In this document: in pieces, positions 10,027-20,813 of the stretch
How the letters are laid out: each line of letters opens with the position of its first letter
Numbering within the stretch: position 1 is the stretch's first letter
DNA from: Hymenopus coronatus
Taxonomy: Eukaryota; Arthropoda; Insecta; Mantodea; Hymenopodidae
Direction of reading: 5' to 3'
DNA: 64,000 nt
Assembly (NCBI GenBank): GCA_030762935.1
Contig: CM060897.1
Location: 114,200,176 to 114,264,175, forward strand
Notes under the pieces: model-generated
Told to the model about the DNA's origin: nothing
Database searches by the model: none
The model's input: the letters and a program-made list of their open reading frames with translations, nothing else
Position numbers and translations under genes: made by a program

Positions 10027-10337
10027 AATAGGTACAAAACTTGGAGGGTTTTGCTTTAATTTCGTGAACATTTCATATTTCTGTCTTGTTTCGTTGATTT
10101 CCTGTGACCGGTCGAAAGTGCACCATGACTCTACGGACACACCGTAGTATTCAAACGAAGTAACTTAAACAATGAGTACAAAATGATCTAGAATCGGTTT
10201 AACATAGTAATGTGCTAAAACCACTTTATGGAAAACAAAATTAGCTTCTCCATAGTTTTTTTCACAATTTTATTCTGAAAAATAAACGTTAAGGGTTTCA
10301 GGCATCATGAGGTTATCTATCATTTATTGCTGTATCT

Positions 10338-11112
10338 CTACTTTCTCTACACGTTCTATGTACATAGTGTATAGAGAAAGTATTGTATTGCACCCAAAAA
10401 TTCGATACCGAGATTTCACCGGAAATGCATATTTCGGGACCCCTTGAATCCAAAAAAAAAACATTTTAGAAAACATCCGAGTGGTGTCTGTGTGTGTATA
10501 TGTCTATATGTATGTGTATGTGTGTGGGTGGGCAGCAGAGCTCAAAAAGGGAAAGTCCGTAGAACACCAAACTTGATATTCAAGTTCAGTATCTTCCAAG
10601 GATACTACACGAAGATTTTCAAGAAATTCTCCACTCCCAACTACTCTTTACATGGAAAAAATTAAAAAAATGTGGTTTTCTCAAAAACAGATGTATAGAT
10701 TTTTATTACAATTTCTCATATTTAAGATATATACATTTACAAATAAAACGTATATAAAATAAATGTATATTTTCTAGGAATAGCCTCTGAAGACCTCTTT
10801 ATTCTGAATGAATTTTTCTGAATTTTGCATAACTGGTAAACCGCAAGAGATATAAAGAAACTTATTGCACAAAAAATTTAGATCTCATTAAAGTACAACA
10901 TTTGTCGTTTGCATTTTTTCGTGCAGTTTACTGTTTTCGAGATATTCCTTCTTATTGGTTTCAGTTTTAAAATCTTTTTTTCTCATACGGGAACTTGTCA
11001 ACTTCTGACCACGCAAAGAAACGGATTTCAATCCATAACAACCATGTTTTAAAACATTTGACTGCCAATTTAGCCTTGTGTATTACCTTATTTCCCTTTT
11101 ACTTACAAAATA
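10338..11112 (-). repeat. Family H copy, minus (right end to body)
   Basis: Begins with the right palindrome CTTTCTCTACACGTTCTATG and runs to CTTTTACTTACAAAA. It then meets a plus copy head-to-head with no spacer, so 10,338-11,982 is a large inverted repeat with arms of about 780 and 870 bp. Confidence 0.85.
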
Positions 11113-11982
11113 TTTTATGTGTTACAGTCGTATGATTTTCTCTAGCGCTCTACAAATAAACCTATTACCAAGGATTATTCTTATTTCTACACAATGCTAA
11201 TCGAAATAAAATTAGCAGAACGTTCTTAATAATTAATTCGTTATAAGTAGAAGGCAACAAAAAGAATGAGCCATGCTAAAGTGATAGTGGTTATGCGATT
11301 GTCATTGCAAATCGCTTCTGTGCTTGACCAGGAGTAGAACAAAAGAAAAACGGACACTTTCTGTCTGAAAAGTATAAGTACTTTACAATAGAAACTAATA
11401 GCAAAGCATATCTCGAAAACGGTTAACTCCACGAAAAAAATGTGTCTTACATAAATTATGTATTTTAATAAGATCTACAATTTTTGTGTTGTAAGCTTTT
11501 TTCTATCTTTTATGGTTTACTTGTTATGCATAATTCAGCAAAATTCATCCAGAATAAACAGGTCTTCAGAAGTTTCTCCCAGAAAGTTCAAGATATACAC
11601 TTTATTTGTGATGTAAATGACTTTAATGTGTGATTAGAGGCATTTAAAAAAGTCGAAAATGTTTCCATGTAAAGGGTAGTTAATGGCGGGGGGATTTTCT
11701 TGAAAATTATCGTGTCGTATCCTTGAGAGTTACCAAATATAAATACCAAGTTTAATGTTTAGCCATCTTTTAGTTTTTGAGCTATGCTGTCCACAGACCC
11801 ACCCACACATACACACACAGACACACATACAAACGGACTTTTTTTATGAAAATGCTTCTTTTTTATTCAGGGGGTCTTAAAATATGTATTTCCGGTGAAA
11901 CTCGGTATCGAATTTTTGGATGGAATACAGTACCTTCTCTGTCCCTATGTACATTTCACATACGGGGCTAGAGAAGGTAAAA
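11113..11982 (+). repeat. Family H copy, plus (complete, variant palindrome)
   Basis: The left end ATGTGTTACAGTCGTATG is degraded. The right palindrome is a variant, CTCTGTCCCTATGTACATTT with CACATACGGGGCTAGAG, in which CCC pairs with GGG. Confidence 0.85.
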
Positions 11983-11994
11983 AAAGTAATTGAT

Positions 11995-12226
11995 AGCACT
12001 ATTTATATTCAACAAGTCGTGAGTTCAAATCTAACTTAGAGTGAGTTACCCGGATAAGGTTTTTTTCGGGGTTTTACCTTATTCTGAGAAGACTAATGTC
12101 GAATAACTTTAAGCTCCATGGACCCCGAGATCATTTGAACATCATTTCACTAATTAAATTCATTGTTCAATATGACCAACCAGGTTAAAGGATGTTAAGC
12201 TACAATAAAAGACAAAAAAAAGAAAA
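11995..12226 (+). mobile_element. SINE type C (B box plus body)
   Basis: B-box-like GAGTTCAAATC (12,013-12,023), then GTTACCCGG and TTTTTTTCGGGGTTTTACC, ending in an A-rich tail near 12,205-12,226. A related minus-strand piece is at 19,190-19,300. Confidence 0.6.
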
Positions 12227-12235
12227 TCTAACAAA

Positions 12236-12365
12236 AAACCACCATTTCTGGTAATTTTTATCTTGATTAGCATGAAGTAGATAGAAGAATGATCTTATTA
12301 ACAATATTATTTATACAGACATGTACAGAATTTAATGGGAATGGATCACATCGTATTTTTTAAAT
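12236..12365 (-). repeat. Family H left-end fragment
   Basis: About 130 bp with TTAGCATGAAGTAGATAGAAG and a decayed left hairpin (GGGAATGGATCACATC). It is followed by about 220 bp (12,366-12,583) with no recognisable feature. Confidence 0.7.
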
Positions 12366-12583
12366 ATGTGACAGAAACTCCACTAGCCCAATTAAAGCTA
12401 AAATCAAAGACCCTTATGATTTTATCACTGCTCTACGGACTAGACAAATTAAGGGTAGTATATGTATGCTGTTTCAAAAAATCTTTTTGTGTGTGTAAAA
12501 CCGGACAACAATAACGCTGAGAGAAAGACTTGACTTGAGACCACGGAATTTTCAAAGAATGTGGTGGTATGAGTTACAGTTTG

Positions 12584-13177
12584 TACTTTCTCTACACGTA
12601 TTATATACATGGTATATAAAGAAGGTATTGCATTGCACCCAAAAATTCGATACCGAGATTTCACCGGAAATATATTTTTTGAGAAGCCCTGAATTCAAGA
12701 AATCATTTTTAGAAAAATGTCCGTATGTGTCTGTCTGTCTGTCTGTGTTTATATGTGTGTGCGTGGCTGTGGGCAGCATAGCTCAAAACGAAAATACCGT
12801 TAAAAACCAAACTTGGCATTTAGTTTGGTATCTTCCAAGGATGCGACGCGAAGATTTTCAAGAATATTCCCCAAGCCCCAACAAATCCTTCCATTAAATA
12901 CATTTTGAAATTTTTTATTTTCTCAACGACTTTGATTACAATCTCTAATACTTAAAGATATTTAGGTGACAAATAAAATGTATATCTTAAATTTTCTGGG
13001 AATAGTTTCTGAAGACATGTTTATTCTGGAGGATGAATTTTGCGGAATGCTGCCTAATTGGTGAAACCTTAAGAGATAGACAAAAACTTAACGGACAAAA
13101 ATGTAGACCTTGTTAACACACACAATTTATGTTATATACATTTTGTTCGTAGAGTTGACCGTTTATAAGATATTCCT
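12584..13177 (-). repeat. Family H copy (right end and body)
   Basis: Begins TACTTTCTCTACACGTATTA and is cut at GATATTCCTTGTTC (13,177), where another minus copy starts in mid-body. Confidence 0.85.
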
Positions 13178-13759
13178 TGTTCGGAAATGTTGATTTTCTC
13201 AAAAATGGCTCTAACGAGTTTGATTAAAATATCGTATATGAAAGATATTTACCTGACGAATAAAATGTATATCTTGAATTTTGTGGGAATAGCATCTGAA
13301 GAGTACTTTATTCTGAATGACTTTTACGGAATTTTGCATAACTGTTAAACCGTAACAGATGGGCAAAAACTAACTTAAACTTATACATGTAGAGTACTTT
13401 AAGGTTCAAATTAATGATATAAACATTTTTTTTTTTGGGAGTTAATCGTTTTTGAGATATTCCTTGTTATTGGTTTTTGCTTTAAAAAACTTATAATTTT
13501 CTCATACAGAAATTCTAAACTCCTGTCCATACAAACAAAGGAACCTCAATCACATAGCAACCAGCTTTTAAAAAATTTGACTATCAGTTAAGCCTAATTC
13601 ATCCCTTTATTTGCTTCTACATACAAAAAGCAAGAATAAGGCCCTTTCTGCCATTTTTTCGATTAGAATTAATTAAATAGAAAAATAAGCTTTTTAACAA
13701 TAATTTATAACAGAGATGTTAAGAAAGTCACGTGAATGGAACACATCAAATTTTTTTTT
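13178..13759 (-). repeat. Family H copy (body and left end)
   Basis: Enters at GGAAATGTTGATTTTCTC and ends with GTGAATGGAACACATCAAA and a T-run at 13,759, where an inverted right-end module follows at once. Confidence 0.85.
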
Positions 13760-13874
13760 GGATTCAGGGGGACCCAAAACATGTATTTCTGGTGAAATCT
13801 CGGTATCGAATTTTTGGGTGCATTACAATACCTTCTCTATTCACCATGTACATAGCAGTGTAGAGTAAGTAAAT
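13760..13874 (+). repeat. Family H right-end module alone, inverted
   Basis: GGATTCAGGGGGACCCAAAAC through the palindrome to GTAGAGTAAGTAAA. It joins the left end of the preceding minus copy at an A/T-run. One of five such composites. Confidence 0.8.
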
Positions 13875-13875
13875 A

Positions 13876-13957
13876 TGTATCAACCTGCGCCGGATTTGAA
13901 CCCGCTAACTTGTGTGTTATGGCAAGTATGTTAACCACTGCACCACGAGTGGTGAGA
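13876..13957 (-). mobile_element. tRNA-like SINE head, type D
   Basis: Read on the minus strand: GTGGTGCAGTGGTTAAC (A-box-like) and GCGGGTTCAAATCCGGCGC (B box). It lacks a full cloverleaf and any 3' body, so I call it a SINE head rather than a tRNA gene. Confidence 0.6.
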
Positions 13958-14830
13958 AGATTTAGGACTGCACGCAAAATAATGTTGTTAGAATTAAACA
14001 CTGCATCCTCATTTCTCTTCATTAGTTTTAACGAGTATAAAGACAACCTCATGGAGAATTCTCCGCGACTACATAAACAATATATTATGGTTTATTTTAT
14101 TCCAGCAATAATCAAGTTTATTGTTGTTACATTTCAGCTTTGTGACTGGGTATTTTACAACTTTTCTAGTGTCATAAAAGCCCCTGTAATAAATCGCGGC
14201 ACTTTATGTGCCCGGGGCACAACTGCAGAAATACTGCCACCGGTGACAGCGACATTTCTTAATTCATAAACCAAATGCCTGACCATATATCGTAAATTTT
14301 ATAATCCCCCACCTTCACACCTTCAAAAGGTGCTCTCCCCAGCTCGCTCCTACTTTCGAGTGTTTGAAAAATGGCGCTCATTTTTCCCTCAGCCGTGGGA
14401 AATTCCCCACAGGCAGTATCATTAGGGGAAACAGGTATGTGGGTTAGAAGGGCGATAAAAATAAAGTAGTGGGCGGGTTGGGAACAAATGTCTGCAGACC
14501 CACAAAACTGGGACCAAGAAATGAGAATGATTCTGAAACAGTATAAAGGAGAAAGAGGCGATGGTCACGAGATGCACTTAAGTTCATTTTTTGTCACTCG
14601 GCTCGGAAAGAATGGCCCGGGCGGTGACTCAGAAAAAATGGAAAGCGTCAGAAAATCTCGGAGGGCACTCGCAGTGGAATTTTATTAGCGTCAGAAACTA
14701 TTGCAGGTTTTCTATAACCATCAGTCACTCTTCACTGCGCATTTCCGAACGCTTCTATCGAACTCATTCCTCAGATAGCCAGGGTTCCAGGACACCCGGT
14801 TCAACACATCTCTACTCTCTCTGCCAACTA
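13958..14830. other. Non-repeat block, no gene recognised
   Basis: About 870 bp, moderately GC-rich between 14,180 and 14,800, with frames up to 119 codons that I cannot relate to any family. Its last bases (CTCTACTCTCTCTGCCAACTA) are the left flank of the next element and match 17,306-17,330. Confidence 0.4.
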
Positions 14831-16063
14831 CAGTAGTCGCATTAATTCTGGAAATTAAATTTACTTTCAAATTTGAATATTGCACTCATAACTCATCCTG
14901 GATCATTCTTATCTGAAAAAAAAAAACTATATCAGGAAATTTTACCAACTATATTATTGAACCTTTTAACATAGCCTGGATGTAATTTGGCCCTAAAACG
15001 GTTACTTTGACCCAACTTTGGAAAATGTATTATTTTATAAATATACACATATGTTATTTTATATTTTATCCAATGTGAAAATTGGATATATTGCTGTGAT
15101 ATTACTTATAGTAGCTCAAAATTTGTAGAAATCTATTCATTTTGGTACAATAAACACAATGAACATTTTTCTCCTGTCGGCTTACCCTTCCCGTATGTAG
15201 GACTGACACCCGTAGGACTTACAAGCTGTTGCCTAGGGGTCAGAAGTTGTCGGGGAGCAAATGACAGGGAACGACAGAATGAATAACCTTGAACGATTGG
15301 TCAGCCCTTAGCCAAGCATTGGCCTGAGGAAGTGTATGTTATGAAATAAAAGCGAAGTGGATGATATGAGAGGTGAAGTAGAATTATTGGTGGAATGAGT
15401 GGCGGGGGAAACCGAAGGACCCGGAGAAAATCCGCCGAGACGCTGTTTCGTCCACCACAAAGCCCACTTGGAATCGAAACCGGACCACCTAGGTAGGACA
15501 TGAGTCGTCTAACCACTCTGCTACGACCACCTATGCAGTGAACATATAATCTTAAAAATACCAGACTTCCCCAATTTAGGACTCCCCGGTAATGAGCGCA
15601 ATAATTCATTATATTTAATATTGAATGCAGTATAAAATAAAAACATACAATTTCCAACAAACTATTCATTTTATTTTGCATACAATATGAAAGATAATAC
15701 ATCATTGCTCTCATAATATAGAGGCTCTAAATTGGGGAAATGCAGTATTTTTAAAATGATTTGTTCAATGTATTTCTGTGTCATAATACTAAAATTACCA
15801 CATTTTCCAAAAGTTGAACCTCTCTATGTGATACGAGAGCAAAAATTCCAATTTTCACAATGAAGACTACATATATAGCAATATGTTTTCCAAAGTTGGG
15901 TCAAAGTAACCCATTAGTGGCCAATTTACCTTCTGTTTATTTAAAAGCTTCGTTACTGCATTACAATAACATTAAGAATGATCCTGAATGAGAATTAAAT
16001 GCAATATTCAAATTTGAAAGTTAATTTAATAAAAAGAAGTGTCCAGAATTAATGACTACCGTG
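14831..16063. mobile_element. Tc1/mariner-like element with long inverted arms, TA-flanked
   Basis: The left arm starts CAGTAGTCGCATTAATTCTG. The right arm, read on minus, starts CACGGTAGTCATTAATTCTG. The arms share at least three blocks over about 250 bp (14,831-15,080 and 15,780-16,063), including GGGTCAAAGTAAC and TTCAAATTTGAA. TA lies on both sides (14,829-14,830 and 16,064-16,065). The ~700-bp centre contains a tRNA-like SINE (minus) and no transposase I can recognise, so the element is non-autonomous. A paralogue of the flanks at 17,306-17,378 lacks it, which confirms the borders. Confidence 0.75.
15301..15540 (-). mobile_element. tRNA-derived SINE, type E
   Basis: Minus reading: GGTGGTCGTAGCAGAGTGGTT (A box) and CCGGTTTCGATTCCAAGTGG (B box), followed by a body with TTTTCTCCGGGTCCTTCGG. 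It sits in the centre of the long-armed element. Confidence 0.65.
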
Positions 16064-16096
16064 TACAGTCTTATGTACAAGGTGGTTTAAATATAA

Positions 16097-16374
16097 GTCG
16101 CCCTCAGTGGTGTAGTGATTGCCATGCTAGCCTCATATTCCCAAGGTCGTGGGTTCAAACTCGACGGGGGCGATGAATTTTTTCGGGCGTAAAAATCCTT
16201 AGTACGGCTTCCTTCGGAATGAAAGTAAAGCCATTGGTTCTTAAAAACTTCAAGCCTGATAAAAAGGCTCCAGAGCAAAATTATTCGGTCTTTCACGCCC
16301 AACATAGAATGAGGCGCTGAGAAGCACAGTATTTTAAGAGCGTCCATAAATAAAATTACATTTAATTTTGGTTC
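16097..16374 (+). mobile_element. tRNA-derived SINE, type F, with TSD
   Basis: The head GTCGCCCTCAGTGGTGTAGT carries a B box GGGTTCAAACTCG. The body includes TTTTTTCGGGCGTAAAAATC and GGCTTCCTTCGGAA. An 8-bp TSD, AAATATAA, is at 16,089-16,096 and 16,375-16,382. A second copy is at 39,447-39,715; a body-only piece is at 38,883-38,960. Confidence 0.85.
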
Positions 16375-16398
16375 AAATATAAACGGACTAGTATATTT

Positions 16399-16520
16399 TA
16401 CTTTCTCTAGACATACTATGCGAATAGCGCATGGAGAAAAAATTGTATTCCAAATAAAAATTCGATATGAAGATTTCGCCAGCAAAATATATGTTTTGAG
16501 GTCCGTGAATCCAAAAAGAA
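16399..16520 (-). repeat. Family H right-end module, minus
   Basis: TTTCTCTAGACATACTATGC to CCGTGAATCCAAAAAGAA, directly followed by the left end of a plus copy. In the palindrome, ATGCG pairs with CGCAT, a variant of the common ATGTA/TACAT centre. Confidence 0.8.
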
Positions 16521-16925
16521 TCTGACATGTTCCTTTTACATGGCTTTCTCTACATCTCTGTTATAAATTATTGTTAAAAAGCTTTTTTTTTCTATCTACA
16601 TCAAGTTAACTAGATAAATAATAGCAGAAATTGTCTTATTACTTGCTTCCTTGAAAGTAGAAGGGAAATAAGGGAATACATTAGGCTAAAACGCTGGTCA
16701 GTTCTCTTAAAAGCTGGTGGTCATGTGTTGAAATCCGTTTCTTAGCATTGCCAGGAGTTTACTTATGAGAAAAGTTAAGTATTTTACAACTGAAAACAAT
16801 AACAAGGGATATCTCAAAAATGGTTAACTCCATGAACAAATATAAATAAATATATATATATATATATAGCTTAAGTTGTGTATCTAACAAGTTGTACATT
16901 TTGTTGTTGTGTTGTACATTTTTTG
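16521..16925 (+). repeat. Family H copy, plus (left half)
   Basis: Left hairpin ATGT-TCCTTTT-ACAT (16,527-16,541). A short (TA)n has expanded at 16,850-16,868. The copy stops where a tRNA-like repeat begins. Confidence 0.8.
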
Positions 16926-16933
16926 TCTGGATA

Positions 16934-17030
16934 AGTAGAGTCAGACTGAAAATTTCAATGCCACAGTGTTCTAACCGGTGGCACTACCACTGAGCTACCA
17001 TGACAACATGCCGGCATAACATTAAATTTC
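16934..17030 (-). repeat. tRNA-like repeat, inverted partner 1
   Basis: The minus reading has CATGGTAGCTCAGTGGTAG (A box) and GCATTGAAATTTTCAGTCTG. It pairs with 17,177-17,300 as an inverted repeat of about 100 bp around a ~150-bp centre. The B-box half is replaced in this copy. Confidence 0.65.
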
Positions 17031-17176
17031 TCAACTGACTCGCATATTTCCCGGTAAACCACAAGGTGATCTCAAATTATTTTAAGATGACAACCCCAAT
17101 GGTGAATTACAATGTCGTATGTACTTAAAATCCCAGGGTTCATAGTTTAGAGAACTATCATGGTCAATTATTGTTA

Positions 17177-17300
17177 ATTTAATGCTACGCCGGCATGTTG
17201 CTATGGTAGTTCAGTGATAGACGAACCCACTATAGTCCGGGAGATCCGTGGTTCAAATCCCGGCTAAGGCATTGAAATTTTCAGCCTGACTCTACTAATT
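17177..17300 (+). repeat. tRNA-like repeat, inverted partner 2
   Basis: CTATGGTAGTTCAGTGATAG (A box) and GTGGTTCAAATCCCGGC (B box), then GCATTGAAATTTTCAGCCTG. SINE-like; not a functional tRNA because the arms do not close well. Confidence 0.65.
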
Positions 17301-17305
17301 CAAAA

Positions 17306-17378
17306 TCTCTACTTTCTCTGCCAACTATTAACATTCTTATGTAAAAGGCGGTTCAAACATAAAGGAACTAGTACTTTT
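17306..17378 (+). repeat. Paralogue of the 14.8/16.1-kb flanks (empty site)
   Basis: CTCTACTTTCTCTGCCAACT then ATTCTTATGTAAAAGGCGGT then AAACATAAAGGAACTAGTAC. These match in order 14,810-14,830, 16,066-16,096 and 16,375-16,395, without the TA-flanked element and the type F SINE that separate them there. Confidence 0.75.
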
Positions 17379-17868
17379 TACTTTCTCTATACCTACTATG
17401 CATTGGTGCATAGAAAGGGTATTGTATTCCAAAAAAGGTTGATGTTGAGATTGCACTAGAAATATATATTTTGACGTCTCTGAATAAAAAAAGTTTTTGG
17501 AAAAAAGGTCCATAGCTTCGTATGTTGTGTATCAAATTTGGATTTAAGTTTACTAGCCTTAACATGCAATGTTTTTAACAAGTTTTTAATAAATAATATA
17601 TATATTCTGAATTTTATGGAAGTAACTTATCAAGATCTCTTCATTCTGGATACGTTTTGTATAACGGTAAACTATATGTAATGGACAAAACTATAACACA
17701 AAAAACGTAGAACTATTTCAAACACAAAACTTATGATGTACCTATTATTGTAGGCAATCGTTTCGTTGTCGATGGTATCAATACCGAGCTTCTTAAAGAT
17801 TTCTCAAACGGGAGGTCATCTTATGTTTCATGCAGCGTAAAGGAAGGAAATCCGATTTCGTCCTTTTT
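17379..17868 (-). repeat. Family H copy (right end and part of body)
   Basis: Right palindrome with the variant centre CTATGCATTGGTGCATAG. An internal deletion removes the stretch after the internal palindrome. It runs into the next minus copy. Confidence 0.75.
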
Positions 17869-17869
17869 A

Positions 17870-18727
17870 TTTTATCTACACGTACCTACTATGTACATGT
17901 GTATAGAGAAAGTATTGCATTCCAACCCGAAAACTCGATACCGAGATTTCACCGGAAATACGCGTTTTAGGGGTTCTGTATCCCCCAAAAAATAATTTTT
18001 AGAAAAATGTTAGCACGATGACTCAAAAACGAAAAGTCCTATGCTAACATATTTGGCGTTTAAGTGTAGTATTTTCCAGGGATGCGATTAAAATTTTTTG
18101 AGATAGATCCCCCCACCACAAACTACGCTTTACATGGAAACATTTTGAAAATTTTGATTTTGTCAAAAATGGTTGTAACGATTTTCATTATAATACCATA
18201 TATTAAATATATTTACATGGTAAATAAAATGTATATCTTGAATATACTGGGAATAGCCTCTGGATGCATTTTTCTGAATATTGCGTCATTGGTAAATCGT
18301 AAGAGATAGACAAAAACTTACCACACAGAAAATGTGGATCTAGTTAAACTACACAATTGATGTCAAATACTTTTTTTCGTGAAGTTGACCATTTTTGAGA
18401 TATTTCTTTTCATTTGTTTCAGATTTAAAATATTTAAAACTTTTGTTACACGGAAGTTTGAAAATCCTGGCTATGCAGAGATACGGATTTCAACCACAAG
18501 ACAACCAGCTTTTCAAAGATTTTATTGTCATTGACTTGACTATCCTAGATTTGACTAGCCTAGTGTATTCCTTTGTTTCCCTTCTACTTAGATAACATCA
18601 AGTAATTAAGGCAATTTATACTAATATTTATTTGCATTATCATAAAGTAGATAGAAGAATAAGCTGTTTAACAATAATTTGTCACAGCAACGTAGAGAAT
18701 GTCTTTTGAATGGAACACATCAGACTA
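17870..18727 (-). repeat. Family H copy (complete)
   Basis: ATTTTATCTACACGTACCTA at the right end to GAATGGAACACATCAGAC at the left end. The GT microsatellite slot is nearly lost. Confidence 0.85.
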
Positions 18728-19377
18728 TTTCCTCTTGGACCGGATCATATTTATCACATTTCACATCAAAATGTTGGAATACTACTCTGCATTCAGGGTC
18801 CTGTGTTCCTGAAGGAAATAAAGAACGGCCATAATTGGATGGCATGATTAATGTTCACGCTCGACCATTATGCAGTGTGTTTTCCACTATCTCAGTTGCC
18901 TCTCTGAAGGGTCAACGTCTTTCAATCCTCAAGTTATCAAGAGACATGCTTCCCCAAACTGTTTTTCGAGCCTCTGAAGATTTTCGATGATTGGAGGTTG
19001 TACTCTCTAATTGAAAATAATGAAGTATTGAAGCATGCCACTATGCAACGTAATGAAATGCTTTTTTTAAAGCTTTACGTCCTATAACTTGTTTGATCAT
19101 GTCGGACGATACATGAATTTGGTTAAAAGATGCTCAAATGATCTCAGTGTCCATAGAGCTTAGTTACTCGACATTCGTATTATCAGGATTTCGGGGAAAA
19201 AACCGAAAGAAAAAACGTATGCGGGTAACCCCTTCTAAGCAAGATTCAAACTCGCGACCTCATGAATATGAGGCAGATAGAGTAACACAACAATTTCTTA
19301 GTTCTTATAAGCCTAATAGACTAGCTTGCGATTTTTCTGAGTCGTAATTGTTTCTGCGTTTTTGGGTTGCCAATTTT
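18728..19377. other. Non-repeat block with a SINE remnant
   Basis: No gene recognised. 19,190-19,300 (minus reading) has a B-box-like GCGAGTTTGAATCTTGC, then GGTTACCCGC and CGGTTTTTTCCCCG, related to the type C SINE at 11,995. Confidence 0.5.
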
Positions 19378-20036
19378 TACTTTCCCTTTATATACTATGT
19401 GCCTATGTACATAGTGTATAGAGAAGTTACTGTATTGTACTCAAATATTCAATACCGAAATTTCATCGGAAATATATTTTTGAGTCTCCCTGAATAAAAA
19501 AAAATTAGAAAAATATCCGTGTGTGTGACTGTGGACAGCATAGCTCAAAAATGAAAAATCCGTTAAATACTAAGTATTTAGGTGCATTACCTTTCAAGGA
19601 TCCGACAGGAAGATTTTTAAGAATGTCCCCCATCTCGAATATTCTTTACATGGATAAATTTTCGAAAATTTTGATTTTTTCAAAATTAGTGCTAACGATT
19701 TTAATTAAAATACCATATATTAAAGATATTTACATCATAAATAAGATATATATCCTGACTTTTCTGGGAATAGCCTCTGAAGACCTCTTAATTCGGAAAC
19801 AATTTGTTTAATTGTGCATAACAGGTAAACCGTAAGAGAAAAATTATTGTACCAAAAAAAAAAAAAAATGTACATCTTGTTCAAATACTTCGTATAAAAT
19901 ACTTAACTTTGTCAACCCCTGGCAGAATAAAGAAATGGATTTCTTCTACATAGCAACTAGTTTTTAAAAGATTTGCCTATCGCCTTAGACTAGGGTATTA
20001 CCTAATTTCGCTTCTACTTACAAGAAAGCAAATCTG
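19378..20036 (-). repeat. Family H copy (right end and body, left end lost)
   Basis: Right palindrome with a 6-bp insertion (ACTATGTGCCTATGTACATA), conserved body, truncated after CTTACAAGAAAGCAA. Confidence 0.8.
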
Positions 20037-20729
20037 TTACACTGGGAAGTCGACTGACTTTATACGTCATCATAGTAGAATGTGGTTCGTGCTTACGATC
20101 CTTTTGTTCGAGAATGTGCGTCGAGATCATTGCCTCGTTCCTCTTATTCTAAAATCAACTCATTCCTCTTTGAAGGAAGTAAATTTTCTCGATGCTCCTG
20201 CCAATCGCTTCTGGACACTTCACGACCAACTGCACGGAAAGCAAGAACAGAGAATTTTTTTAGTGCTCATAAGAATTATTTTGCGCTAGAAATACTAATC
20301 CACTTTAAACACCTTGATATTCCTATTGTAGGTTCATGATTGGCAGAAGAACTGATCTATTATGTCTATTGCATTAGTATTTGAACTTCGGATATGAACA
20401 TGAACTAACAAACTAGAAGCTTTTAACTTGGTTAGTACGTTGTAGTCACATTTTATTGCCAACAATATGAACATTTGAAACCAACAACTTTCATATTTTT
20501 AGGCTGAATATGAACAGGCATCTTGTAATTGCGCATCACGTACTTACTTGGGCCTTGAGGTCAGAGCTCCCCAGATCTCTGTGGGCGTCGCCTCCTTCGT
20601 CTCTTCTAGTGCTGTGTGCTAAAATTGATTCAGACTCAAGTCTTTGTCAGAAGTGAGCAATAGAAATGCCGCGAGACATCTTGCTGACACAAGTTTATTC
20701 TGCTATACAATGTGTCCATCTGGACACTT
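20037..20729. other. Non-repeat block, no gene recognised
   Basis: About 690 bp. A 69-codon and an 85-codon frame overlap at 20,080-20,339, but neither resembles a known protein. Confidence 0.4.
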
Positions 20730-20813
20730 TTTACTTTCTCTACATTACTAAGTGCATAGCTAAAGCAAGATTTCACCGGAAATACATAATTTGAGATTTC
20801 CTCAATAAAAAAA
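20730..20813 (-). repeat. Family H right-end module, minus (shortened)
   Basis: TTACTTTCTCTACATTACTA to CCTCAATAAAAAAA, directly followed by the left end of a plus copy: the composite arrangement again. Confidence 0.75.

Larger units (their letters stand above)
8696..10144 (+). mobile_element. Tc1/mariner-superfamily transposon 2, decayed, with ~55-bp TIRs
   Basis: The left end CAGTGTGTCCATAAAGTTTC and the right end (minus reading CGGTGTGTCCGTAGAGTCAT) continue into the shared GGTGCACTTT and ACCGGTCA blocks and then GGAAATCAA. The inverted repeats are about 55 bp. The right flank is TA; the left flank is CA. Contains a broken transposase and a truncated type A SINE. Its TIRs differ from those of the element at 2,627, so it is a separate lineage. 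Confidence 0.85.

Noticed and set aside
12535..12897. Frames of 100-130 codons crossing family H copies (also near 2,453, 28,133 and 44,589)
   Set aside because: Similar peptides reappear wherever an H copy lies, in both orientations and with different breaks. They follow the repeat, not a gene.
17177..17300. Functional tRNA genes (also 4,020, 13,900, 15,480, 30,900 and 39,490)
   Set aside because: A and B boxes are present but acceptor and anticodon arms do not close into a full cloverleaf, and SINE bodies, tails or TSDs follow in most cases.
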